From Enterobacter sp. 10-1 (GTDB lineage: Bacteria; Pseudomonadota; Gammaproteobacteria; Enterobacterales; Enterobacteriaceae): a DNA stretch of 64,000 bases. The stretch spans positions 682,001 through 746,000 of the forward strand of contig NISF01000003.1 in NCBI GenBank assembly GCA_002270295.1, in the 5' to 3' direction. Position 1 is the stretch's first letter. Every line of letters begins with the position of its first letter. Positions 56,001 through 63,732 of the stretch are shown here, one piece after another. The notes beneath the pieces were generated by a model. The model was not told the DNA's origin and did not search any database. It was given only the letters and a program-made list of their open reading frames with translations. The position numbers were made by a program, and so were the translations under genes.

Positions 56001-58436
56001 GATCGCGTGGCGATTCTCGCGATGTCCGATCGCCTGCGTCAGGATGGCCTGTTCGCCACGATCGCTTCCCGTCACTCGCTGGAAGAGATCTATCATGCGA
56101 CCGGGGTGGCGGAGGTTCATCAGCGACTGCTGCGCCGCTGGCTGGCCGGATTGGTCAGCGCCGGTGCGCTCACCCAGGACGCGCAGGGACGCTACGCAGA
56201 CCTGATCCCCTGCGATGCGGCCACGTTGCAGCAGTGCTGGCACGAGGTGGAACAGCTTGAGCAGCGTGCCGGTTATGGCAGCCAGACGTTGCACTATATC
56301 CGCGTTTGCAGCGATTGCCTGAGCGGGCTGCTGCGTGGCGAAACCGATGTCCGCGGTATTCTGTTCCCGGAAGGCGAGCTGTCGACCGCCCACGCGGCCT
56401 ACCGGGATAACCTGGTCAGTCAGAGCATGAACGCGATCGTGATTGCGGCGATCTCGGCGCTGGCGGCTTCCAGCGCCCGCCCGTTACGGGTGCTGGAAGT
56501 GGGGGCCGGCGTGGCGGGGACCGCCAGCGATTTGGTGCCTGCTCTGGCGCCCTGGCAGCCTGAATACTGGTTTACCGATCTGTCAGAGTTCTTCCTCGTT
56601 GAAGCGCGTAAGCTTTTCGCCCCTTATCCGTGGATGCACTACGGCATTTTTGACATGAACGAAGATGCCGGGCGGCAGGGGATGGCGGCGAATAGCTTTG
56701 ATGTGATCCTGTGCGCCAACGTGCTGCATAACGCCCGCAACGCCGGTGACGTGCTGGCGCAATTCTCCTCATTGCTGGCGCCCGGCGGTACGCTGGTGTT
56801 TATCGAACCTTTCCGTCGTCATAACTACCCGCTGCTGGTTTCGATGGAGTTCTTCCCGGAGCTGACGGGCTTTACGGACCTGCGCGCCAACACCGATCAA
56901 ACGTTCTTCACCCGCGAGCAGTGGCTTGACCTGCTGGCGCAGGCGGGGGCGACGATATCCGATTGCGCCCCGCCGGCGGAAAGCGCGCTGTCCAGCTCCG
57001 GGCAGGGGGTATTTATCGCCCGGTTCAAAACGGACCGCGCCAGCCTCCGCCGCGATGAGCTGCGGGATTTTCTGCGCGATCGGCTGCCGGGCTATATGGT
57101 GCCTGCGCATCTACATCTGCTGGATCGTCTGCCGCGTACGGCTAACGGTAAAACCGATCGTCAGCGGCTGCTGAGCGCCGCGCCGCAGCAGCTGACCAGG
57201 GCGGAGCAGGCAGGCAGCGGTAACGCCCCGCGCGATGCGCTGGAACAGCAGATTGCCGCCGTCTGGGCGGAAGTATTGGGAGTGGCGGACGTGCAGCGCG
57301 ATGCTGACTTCTATGCGCTGGGCGGCGATTCCCTGCTGTTATCACGCATGATCGGACGTCTGCGCGCCCGGGTCGCGGCGGCGGCTCATTTCGAATGGGA
57401 AACCCTGCTGCGCCATCTGCTGCGGGAATCCACGGTGATGGCGCTGGCGGATTTGCTACGCAGCAGCGCGACGCAGAGTGAGCAGCAACAGCAGGCTCGC
57501 GCCGTGCTGGTTCCACTGTGGGGCCCGCAGGATTATCACCGCCACTGCTGCGTGCTGCTTCACGCCGGTACGGGCAATCTCCAGCCGTATCAGCATCTGC
57601 TGGCGAGCCTGGACAAGTCGCTATTTGCCCGCGGCGTAGGTCTCGAACTGCCCAGCCAGCAGGCGTTTATGGCGCTGGCGCCGCATGAGGCGTTGGTTAC
57701 GCTGGCCGGCCACTATGCCGATGCGTTGTCAGCGCAGGGGGAAAGCTTCACTTTGCTGGGATATTGCCTCGGTGGCTTGCTGGCCGCGGAAATCGCCCGT
57801 CAGCTCAGCGAGCGCGGCAAAAACGTGCGCGAGCTGGTGGTCATCAGCGCGTATCAGCCGCCGCAGGTGGATGACGCGCGGCTGGTGGATTACGTGTTTG
57901 CCCGCGCGATCGGGGCCGACCTGGAGAAACTGGGGCTGCCGCAGGAGCCGGCGCTGGCCGCCGCCGTGAGCGCTATCCTGCAACGGACCCCGCAGCGTAT
58001 CGCCGAAGACGCATTTGATTGCCTCGACGACCATTCGCAGGTCGCGCAGGCGCTGACGCGCTGGTTCCAGCAGCCGCAGGCCGTTCGCCTGCAAGCATTG
58101 CAGACGGCCGGCATGGCCCAGGGAGCCTACCATCAGGAAGATGAAGCCAGCGCGTTGTTTGCGAGTCGTTACGCCCTGTTCGGACACAGCATGGCGTCAG
58201 TGGGGCAATATCGCCCCGATCCCTGGTTTGGTAAAACCATCCTGGTGCGTAACAGCGAAAGCGATCCTCTCTTGCCCGGTACGCCCGGCGACGTCCACGA
58301 CTACTGGCGCCGGCTGTGCCTGGGTGAACTCATTGTTGAAGATACGCCCGGCGACCATTTTAGCTGCCTGGCTCGTCAGCATGCGCCCGCCCTGGCTGCG
58401 CTGATCGCGCGCCACACCGCGCCGGGAGAAGCCTGA
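53019..58436 (+). CDS. NRPS 2: docking-Cy-A(MT)-PCP-TE (1805 aa)
   Basis: Terminal synthetase with PchF-like order. Residues 1-55 (GIELWQEENNLRFRAPAG) resemble a TubC N-terminal docking domain. Cy4 (about 68-500) reads ELILVD at 203-208, that is ExxxxD instead of DxxxxD. A4 (from about 520, specificity Asp709) gives DLYNLSLIWK, a cysteine code. A SAM methyltransferase is inserted late in A4 (VLEVGAGVAGTASDL near 1157). PCP4 has GGDS with Ser1438. The thioesterase has GYCLGG, so its nucleophile would be Cys1583, with a GDHFSCL histidine. It should add the last residue, methylate and release the chain. The GTG start overlaps the NRPS 1 stop (GTGA), preceded by AGAAGG. Confidence 0.92.
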   Translation: MKISDVIVRLETQGIELWQEENNLRFRAPAGVMTEAIMQELRDYKPAILDWLRQQESGAVLQADPDARFTPFPLTEAQQAYFVGRHSAFAFGGVACRGYLEICFDRPVTPAQLSRALNQLIARHDMLRVVIEEEGFQRVLPQVPLFQPQQHEWPDLPTTEIGARIAELREAMLAAPADYQRWPLFAATTIFAAGQTRLLLSIELILVDSASLYLLVDELDQLLFAPGTLLPAPSLGFRDYVIARRAARQGARYRKAQQYWRERIPELPNAPALPASAAAEKATFVRRHLRLSHQQRQRLNQLAAKAQVTLNALLLGAFSQVMGFYSDSRHFTLNLPIFRREGQHRDLERVVGDFTSVTLLEVDLRGDEVFARQLLTLNQRLFADLDHSAFSGLEALSELSRHHGEAVLMPVVFTSTLGQGERQEAPARYRIAQGLTQTPQVLIDCQVTAQPDGMMLAWDSREGLFPEQFIEHAFNAFSGLIQRLLEDGESCLNQRQLLTLPAAQAAVRQRTNADSQPDFARLLQQGFLDKAERQPDAIALWDDEGSLTYGELAARAYGLAADLQRAGHCPGEAVAVMCGKGRAHALAPLAILLNGGCYVPVDAQQPARRREAILRNAGVRRAICDDPEQLPEDVDPIAWRTETSAGDFQPLRIGLHQPAYIIYTSGSTGEPKGVVINHHAAWNTIADINRRFAVSARDRVLAVANLSFDLSVYDLFGVLAAGGALVYPQEARKADPSHWAECITQYGVTLWNSVPAQLQMLADTQQPLPTLRLALVSGDWVPLNLLEQLRAISADGQLIALGGATEAAIWSVFHPVTHVAPSWQSIPYGKPLANQQLHIVDESLHDRPDWVSGEIAISGDGLADCYWMDREKTAARFVTRDDGRRLYLTGDRGRYWPDGNIEFLGRVDNQVKIRGHRVELGEIAAAMRQHPAVADAAVCLTEGHGTASNLLGFAELAAGEQPGSRPAMESARQRARHIEQQIDGEAFEALMAGADRVAILAMSDRLRQDGLFATIASRHSLEEIYHATGVAEVHQRLLRRWLAGLVSAGALTQDAQGRYADLIPCDAATLQQCWHEVEQLEQRAGYGSQTLHYIRVCSDCLSGLLRGETDVRGILFPEGELSTAHAAYRDNLVSQSMNAIVIAAISALAASSARPLRVLEVGAGVAGTASDLVPALAPWQPEYWFTDLSEFFLVEARKLFAPYPWMHYGIFDMNEDAGRQGMAANSFDVILCANVLHNARNAGDVLAQFSSLLAPGGTLVFIEPFRRHNYPLLVSMEFFPELTGFTDLRANTDQTFFTREQWLDLLAQAGATISDCAPPAESALSSSGQGVFIARFKTDRASLRRDELRDFLRDRLPGYMVPAHLHLLDRLPRTANGKTDRQRLLSAAPQQLTRAEQAGSGNAPRDALEQQIAAVWAEVLGVADVQRDADFYALGGDSLLLSRMIGRLRARVAAAAHFEWETLLRHLLRESTVMALADLLRSSATQSEQQQQARAVLVPLWGPQDYHRHCCVLLHAGTGNLQPYQHLLASLDKSLFARGVGLELPSQQAFMALAPHEALVTLAGHYADALSAQGESFTLLGYCLGGLLAAEIARQLSERGKNVRELVVISAYQPPQVDDARLVDYVFARAIGADLEKLGLPQEPALAAAVSAILQRTPQRIAEDAFDCLDDHSQVAQALTRWFQQPQAVRLQALQTAGMAQGAYHQEDEASALFASRYALFGHSMASVGQYRPDPWFGKTILVRNSESDPLLPGTPGDVHDYWRRLCLGELIVEDTPGDHFSCLARQHAPALAALIARHTAPGEA

Positions 58437-59563
58437 TGAACGACAACATCATCGCGGTACTCGGCGCCACCGGCGGCGCAGGGCGCTATGTCAGCCGCTG
58501 GCTGGCTCAGGCCGGATTTGCATTGCGGCTCGGCGGTCGCCGTCGCGATCCCTTACGGCAGCTGGCGACACGGCTGGATGCGGAAGCTCAGCTGGTGGAT
58601 CTATGGCAGGAGGCGGCGCTTCGCGAGTTTTGCCGGGGTTGCGTCGCGGTGGTGAACTGCGCCGGTCCCTCCTATCAGGTGCTCGATCGGGTGGCGCGTG
58701 CTGCCGCCTCGGCGCATGCGCATTATGTGGATGTCTCAGGCGATGGCCCGGCGTGGCATCTGTTACAGCGGCAACCTGCCGGCGATAAGCGCTGGACTGC
58801 GGTGCTCTCCGCCGGGATGTTGCCCGGGCTGGCGAATCTGGTCCCGGGCTGGATGAGCCAGCGTGCTGGCGGCGATCTGACGGTCTACAGCGGCGGTATT
58901 GAGCGGGTGAGCGGCGCGGCTGCCGCCGATCTGGTGCTGTCGTTAAATGAACAATGCAATGCGTTGCAGGGCAGCGATTACTGGTACGGAGAGGCCGGTG
59001 CCGGCTGGCGGCTCGGCCGTCGCGCACGCCACGTTCTGTCAACGCAGCAGACGGATACGCTGGCGCATTTCACCGGCCACGTTACGTTACTGCCCTGGCT
59101 GAGCGCCGACGCCGAGCGGCTGGCGCTGCGCCATCATCTCTCCGCTCTGAGCTGGTACAACGTTTTCAGCGGTCAATGCCTGCGGGAAACCCTGACCGGG
59201 CTGCGCGGCAAGGTGGATGGCACATCGCAGAGTCTCGCGCTTGCCCGTGCAGCGGTGGAGAAGGCCAGTGAAATTGATCTGGCGGGCTACGCCCCTTATT
59301 ACCAGATGGTGTTTGACTGGCAGCAGGAGGGGGAGCGGCGTCGGCGCGTCGTGGTGCGCACGGACAGCAGCCTGGCGCTCACCGCCGCCACCGCCGTCAG
59401 TACCGTTCTGAGCCTGATGCGCGGCGAGATTGCGCCGGGCGTGCATTTTGCCGATGGTGTACTGCACCCGGCGACCGTGCTGGCTGATATCACGCGGCTG
59501 CATGCGGGCACCCACATCAGCCAGTATCTGCCGGATATGCAGCCAGAGCAGGGGGTGATATGA
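58436..59563 (+). CDS. Saccharopine-dehydrogenase-fold reductase
   Basis: A 375-aa protein with an N-terminal NAD(P)-binding fold (AVLGATGGAGRYVSRWL), then VVNCAGPSYQVLDRVARAAASAHAHYVDVSGDG (residues 70-103), typical of saccharopine-dehydrogenase-like proteins. Its start overlaps the NRPS 2 stop (TGATG). As I recall, the thiazoline reductase PchK of enantio-pyochelin biosynthesis is unrelated to PchG and belongs to this broad fold. This protein is therefore a candidate second azoline reductase. That assignment is inference; the enzyme might instead act on a free intermediate. Confidence 0.8.
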   Translation: MNDNIIAVLGATGGAGRYVSRWLAQAGFALRLGGRRRDPLRQLATRLDAEAQLVDLWQEAALREFCRGCVAVVNCAGPSYQVLDRVARAAASAHAHYVDVSGDGPAWHLLQRQPAGDKRWTAVLSAGMLPGLANLVPGWMSQRAGGDLTVYSGGIERVSGAAAADLVLSLNEQCNALQGSDYWYGEAGAGWRLGRRARHVLSTQQTDTLAHFTGHVTLLPWLSADAERLALRHHLSALSWYNVFSGQCLRETLTGLRGKVDGTSQSLALARAAVEKASEIDLAGYAPYYQMVFDWQQEGERRRRVVVRTDSSLALTAATAVSTVLSLMRGEIAPGVHFADGVLHPATVLADITRLHAGTHISQYLPDMQPEQGVI

Positions 59564-60651
59564 CTCCAGCTTCGACACCCCGCCGCCGCGCGATTGTCTG
59601 TGGTACCAGCTTTGGCCGCTTTTATCTGCGCGCGCTGGCCAACAATCCGACGATTGAACTGGTCGGGATTCTTTCCAGCGGCTCTGCCGCGTCCGCGGGC
59701 TACGCGCGTGAGCTGAATATCGCTCACTACACCTCGGCGGCAAGTCTGCCGGCCGATATAGACCTTGCCTGCGTGGTGGTGAGGGCGGCCGTCTCCGGCG
59801 GCAAGGGCGCGGAAATCGCCGGCCAGCTGTTAACGCGGGGCATTCATGTATTGCAGGAGCATCCGCTTCATCCTGACGAGCTGGCCGATTGCCTGCGCAC
59901 GGCGCACCAGCATCGCGTCCGTTTTGGCATCAATGCCTTCTACCCCTTTGTTGCCCCCATCCGTCGCTTTCTTGAGGCGGCCGAGATTCTGCGTCAGCGC
60001 CAGCCGGTGCAATACATTGAAGGCGTGTGCGGCGCGCAGGTTCTCTACCCGCTGCTGGATGTGATTGCGCGCGCGCTGGGAAAACTGCGCCCGGCGCAGC
60101 TGGAGCTGATGCAGCCCCGCCAGGTGGGACCTTATACCTGCCTGCACGGCAGTATCGGCGGCGTACCGCTGACGCTGCGTGTTCAGAACCAAATCCATCC
60201 GGCAGACGCCGACAACCACGCGCTGTTGCTGCACCGCCTGACCATCACCGCCGAAAGCGGCGTACTGGCACTCGCGGATACCCACGGCCCGGCGATCTGG
60301 AGCCCCAGATTACATACCCACCGTGATGAAACCCATCGCCTGGTGCTGGAGGGCGAGGGGACAGAACGTTTATCGGCAGCCAGCAGCACCCTTTTGCCTG
60401 GCAGCGAAGCCGTCAGCTTCAGCGAGATTTTCGAACAGCTGTGGCCGCAGGCCATTAATGGCGCGGTGGCGGATTTTCAGCGCTCCATCGACGCCCCTGC
60501 GCTGGCGCAGCAGCAGGTGCAATGGGCGCTGGGCGTGACCGGATTCTGGCATCGGGTGTCATCGGTGCTGGGGCCGCCAGAACTGATTTATCCCGACACG
60601 CCGGCCATCCTGCCGCTTATTGATCGGTTAACTGAGGAGACCCCGCGATGA
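59560..60651 (+). CDS. Thiazolinyl-imide reductase-like protein (PchG/Irp3/YbtU family)
   Basis: A 363-aa oxidoreductase distantly related to Gfo/Idh/MocA. The N-terminal nucleotide-binding region reads IVCGTSFGRFYLRALAN, followed by GIHVLQEHPLHPDELADCL and FGINAFYPFVAPIRRFLEAA, which match my memory of Irp3/YbtU and PchG. These enzymes use NADPH to reduce a carrier-bound thiazoline to thiazolidine. The ATGA overlap with the preceding reductase gene puts two candidate reductases side by side. It should act on one of the rings made by the Cy domains. Confidence 0.88.
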   Translation: MTPASTPRRRAIVCGTSFGRFYLRALANNPTIELVGILSSGSAASAGYARELNIAHYTSAASLPADIDLACVVVRAAVSGGKGAEIAGQLLTRGIHVLQEHPLHPDELADCLRTAHQHRVRFGINAFYPFVAPIRRFLEAAEILRQRQPVQYIEGVCGAQVLYPLLDVIARALGKLRPAQLELMQPRQVGPYTCLHGSIGGVPLTLRVQNQIHPADADNHALLLHRLTITAESGVLALADTHGPAIWSPRLHTHRDETHRLVLEGEGTERLSAASSTLLPGSEAVSFSEIFEQLWPQAINGAVADFQRSIDAPALAQQQVQWALGVTGFWHRVSSVLGPPELIYPDTPAILPLIDRLTEETPR

Positions 60652-61412
60652 GTCAGCATTTTTTACGCTTTTACCAGCCCGCACCCGCTGCGCCGCTGTT
60701 GCTGGTTTGCTTACCCCATGCCGGCGGGGCGGCCAGTACGTTTCGCCCGTGGCCTTACTTGTTCGATGCGTCTGAGGCGGAGCTGGCAGTGGTGCAGTAT
60801 CCGGGACGCGAGGACCGCTTCGCTGAGCCCTTCATCGACAATATGCCCGAGCTGCTGACCGCCTTGCAGGAGGAGCTGTTGCCGCATCTGGCGGGACGCC
60901 GTTTTGCCCTGCTCGGACACAGTATGGGCGGTGCCATCGCCCATGAGCTGGCGCAGTCGCTGGCCGCCCACGGCCGGCATCCAGAACTGCTGATCGTCTC
61001 AGGCCGCCAGCCGCCGGATTTTCATCCGCTGGATAGCGGCATTCATCTGGGTAGCGATCGGCAAATTATCGAGGAACTGCTGCGCCTCAGCGACGATAAC
61101 CAGACGCTGCGCGAACAACCAGAGCTGGCGGAGCTGCTGCTGCCGGCGATCCGCAATGATTACCGACTGATTGAGAATTACCGCCCGCAGCCTGCGCGTT
61201 TGCTCACCTGCCCGATAGTGGTGTTGAGCGGCGAAGGCGACGGTGAACTGCCTCTGTCGCAAGCCGAGGCCTGGGCGGCATACACCTCAGCTGAAAGTAT
61301 TGTGCATCGTTTTCCTGGCGATCACTTTTTCATTGCCAGCCAGCGTGCCGCCGTGGTGGCTTGCGTGCGGCAGGCATTACGGCAGTTCTCACCCTTGTTC
61401 AGTGAAGGATAA
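60648..61412 (+). CDS. Type II thioesterase (YbtT/PchC/GrsT family)
   Basis: A 254-aa alpha/beta-hydrolase. LLLVCLPHAGGAASTFRPWP is the family signature near the N terminus. The nucleophile is Ser92 in GHSMGG, the Asp lies in SGEGDGELPLSQ and the His in FPGDHFFI. Such editing enzymes remove misprimed acyl groups from carrier domains and keep the assembly line running. Four-base overlap (ATGA) with the reductase gene. Confidence 0.93.
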   Translation: MSQHFLRFYQPAPAAPLLLVCLPHAGGAASTFRPWPYLFDASEAELAVVQYPGREDRFAEPFIDNMPELLTALQEELLPHLAGRRFALLGHSMGGAIAHELAQSLAAHGRHPELLIVSGRQPPDFHPLDSGIHLGSDRQIIEELLRLSDDNQTLREQPELAELLLPAIRNDYRLIENYRPQPARLLTCPIVVLSGEGDGELPLSQAEAWAAYTSAESIVHRFPGDHFFIASQRAAVVACVRQALRQFSPLFSEG

Positions 61413-61415
61413 TCT

Positions 61416-62120
61416 ATGGAAGACTTCTACTCGCCGGTCGCTGAGTTTTACGATCTGGTTGGTCGCGCGCACTCCGCGGGTGAAACCGCGCTGCGTGAGC
61501 GGCTGTCGGCATTCACCGATATTCACGACCCGGTGCTGGATATCGGCGCTGGCACCGGACGAACGGTGCAGGCGATAGCCGAAACCGTGCCGCTGGTGGA
61601 TATTCTGGCGGTGGAGCCAGCCCCGGCCATGCGCGCGGTGCTGACCCATTGCGTGGCGCAAAGGCCGGAGCTGCGGCGGCGCGTCACGATTATCCCGGAC
61701 ACGGTGGACAAGCTGCAGCTACCCGAGCGGCTGGGCGCGGTCGTGGCCTTCGGGGTGCTGGGACACCTGACGACGGAGGCGCGTCAGGCGCTGTGGTCAA
61801 TATTGCTGCCGCGGCTCGCACCCGGCGCGCCGGTGTTCGTGGAGCTGCTGCCGGTCGAAAAACCGATGGTATTGCCGACGATGACGTTGGCCAGTGAAAC
61901 GATCGGCCAGCGTCACTATCACGCGACCCTCGAGGGTGAGCCTGGACCCAACGACACCATGCTGCTGACTTCATGCTGGACGGTTAGCGGCGGACCCTGC
62001 GCCACGCAGGTGATCCGTAACCGGAGCGTCTGGCATACCTTTGGCCTGGACGATCTCGCCCGCGAAACCGGGCTGCATGCTGAACGTCTGACTGCGCAGG
62101 CGGGGGTGCTGTATGTCTGA
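61416..62120 (+). CDS. Free-standing class I SAM-dependent methyltransferase
   Basis: A 234-aa methyltransferase. Motif I is PVLDIGAGTGRTVQAIAETV and motif II is ILAVEPAPAMRAVL. A hydrophobic segment, GAVVAFGVLGHLTTEARQAL, follows. It is separate from the methyltransferase embedded in NRPS 2, so the pathway may carry two methylations. It has no counterpart that I know of in the core pyochelin or yersiniabactin gene sets. It starts three bases after the thioesterase stop and overlaps the AMP-ligase start by eight bases. Confidence 0.88.
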   Translation: MEDFYSPVAEFYDLVGRAHSAGETALRERLSAFTDIHDPVLDIGAGTGRTVQAIAETVPLVDILAVEPAPAMRAVLTHCVAQRPELRRRVTIIPDTVDKLQLPERLGAVVAFGVLGHLTTEARQALWSILLPRLAPGAPVFVELLPVEKPMVLPTMTLASETIGQRHYHATLEGEPGPNDTMLLTSCWTVSGGPCATQVIRNRSVWHTFGLDDLARETGLHAERLTAQAGVLYV

Positions 62121-63717
62121 ACCGATTGCCTCCCCCGATCGTCGTATCCTGCCGGAGGAGATGCGCTGGCCGGTGGCGTTGGCCGAGCGCTATACGCAAC
62201 GCGGCTACTGGCAGCCGGAAACGCTCGGTCAGTTGATTCTGCAATGGCGGCAGTATGGTGACCGAACCGCCCTGATCGAACCGGGCCGCAGCTGGAGTTA
62301 TCACCAGTTAATCAACCAGGCATGTCGTTTCGCCGGTGAACTCAGGCGGCGAGGGATGCAAAGCGGGGAAACGGTCGTTATTCAGTTGCCCAACGGGGCC
62401 GATTTCGTGGTGGCCTTGTTCGCGGCGATCCTCAACGGGGCGGTGCCCGTGCTGATGTTGCCGGCTCACCGCCAGCGTGAAATCCTGCGCGTGGTGGAGC
62501 TGGCGCAGGCGCGCTGGTTCCTGAGTGACGCCGAACAGGCGGGAATTGAGGCGCAGAGCCTGCGCGCTAAGGCACCCGACTGTCATAGCCTGCTCTCAAC
62601 GGCGGAGCAGCGTTTTGCCGCCAGCCAGGCTCCGGCGATAGAGGAATTGCCTCCCGGCGATGCGCCCCAGCATATTGCTTTGCTGCTGCTTTCCGGCGGT
62701 ACAACCGGCTTACCCAAGCTGATCCCCCGCACCCATGCCGATTATCACTACAACTTCCGCGCCAGCGCCGCGCTTTGCCACGTCCAGCCGGATGACCGTT
62801 ACCTGGCCGTGCTTTCAATGGCGCATAACTTTCCCCTCGCCTGTCCGGGCATCCTCGGGATCTTTTCCCGCGGAGGCTGCGTGGTGGTCCCGGCCACCGT
62901 CGCCGCTGAGGACGCGTTTGACGCGATTCATCAGCACCGCGTGACGCTCACGGCGCTGGTCCCTTCGCTGGCAACGTTATGGCTGGAAGCGGCGGAGTGG
63001 GAACAACCCGACCTTAGCTCGCTGAGGCTGGTTCAGGTGGGGGGCGCGAGGCTGGGAGCCGATGCCGCCCGCCAGCTGCTGGCCCGGTGGGGATGCCAGC
63101 TGCAGCAGGTGTTTGGCATGGCGGAAGGGCTGCTGAACTACACGCGACTGGATGACTCACCTGAGCTGATTACCACCACGCAGGGCCGACCGCTATGCGA
63201 CGATGATGAGATCCGGGTGGTTGACGAGCAGGGCCTGCCGGTGATTAGCGGACAGGCCGGGGAATTGCTGGTTCGCGGGCCTTACACCATCCGCGGCTAC
63301 TATCGCGCGCCTGAACACAATCGTCGGGCGTTTGCCGCCGGGGGGTTCTACCGCAGCGGCGACCGGGTACGGCAGTTGCCAGGCGGCGAGCTGCTGGTGG
63401 AGGGGCGAACCCGCGACACGATCAACCGCCACGGGGAGTCGGTCGCCGCCGATGAAATCGAGGAGTGCCTGCGGGCGCATCCGCTGGTACGCGACGTGAC
63501 GGTGCTGGCGGATGCGGTCGGAGAGCAGCAGGAAGCGATCCATGCGGTCGTCATCGCCCATTCCCCTCTCACGCTGGCCGAGATGCGGGCGTTTCTTGAA
63601 CAGCAGCAGGTCGCGCCATTTAAATGGCCGGATCGGCTGACGCTGGTTGATGCTTTCCCGCTGACGCCGATTGGCAAAATCAATAAACAAGCGCTGGCAG
63701 CCCGGCTGGCGGTTTAA
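62113..63717 (+). CDS. Salicyl-AMP ligase (YbtE/PchD-like)
   Basis: A 534-aa aryl-acid adenylating enzyme of the EntE/DhbE/YbtE group. Motifs: LLLSGGTTGLPKLIPRTHAD, MAHNFPLACPG, QVFGMAEGLLNYTRLDD, RGPYTIRGYYRAPEHN and PIGKINKQAL. At the positions that separate dihydroxybenzoate from salicylate enzymes (DhbE numbering 240 and 337) it has Cys244 and Leu341. Both lie at a constant offset of four, and both are the salicylate-type residues as I recall them. It should load salicylate onto the ArCP of NRPS 1. It lies 15 bases before the salicylate synthase gene. Confidence 0.94.
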   Translation: MSEPIASPDRRILPEEMRWPVALAERYTQRGYWQPETLGQLILQWRQYGDRTALIEPGRSWSYHQLINQACRFAGELRRRGMQSGETVVIQLPNGADFVVALFAAILNGAVPVLMLPAHRQREILRVVELAQARWFLSDAEQAGIEAQSLRAKAPDCHSLLSTAEQRFAASQAPAIEELPPGDAPQHIALLLLSGGTTGLPKLIPRTHADYHYNFRASAALCHVQPDDRYLAVLSMAHNFPLACPGILGIFSRGGCVVVPATVAAEDAFDAIHQHRVTLTALVPSLATLWLEAAEWEQPDLSSLRLVQVGGARLGADAARQLLARWGCQLQQVFGMAEGLLNYTRLDDSPELITTTQGRPLCDDDEIRVVDEQGLPVISGQAGELLVRGPYTIRGYYRAPEHNRRAFAAGGFYRSGDRVRQLPGGELLVEGRTRDTINRHGESVAADEIEECLRAHPLVRDVTVLADAVGEQQEAIHAVVIAHSPLTLAEMRAFLEQQQVAPFKWPDRLTLVDAFPLTPIGKINKQALAARLAV

Positions 63718-63732
63718 CTTTCAGGAGTCAAC

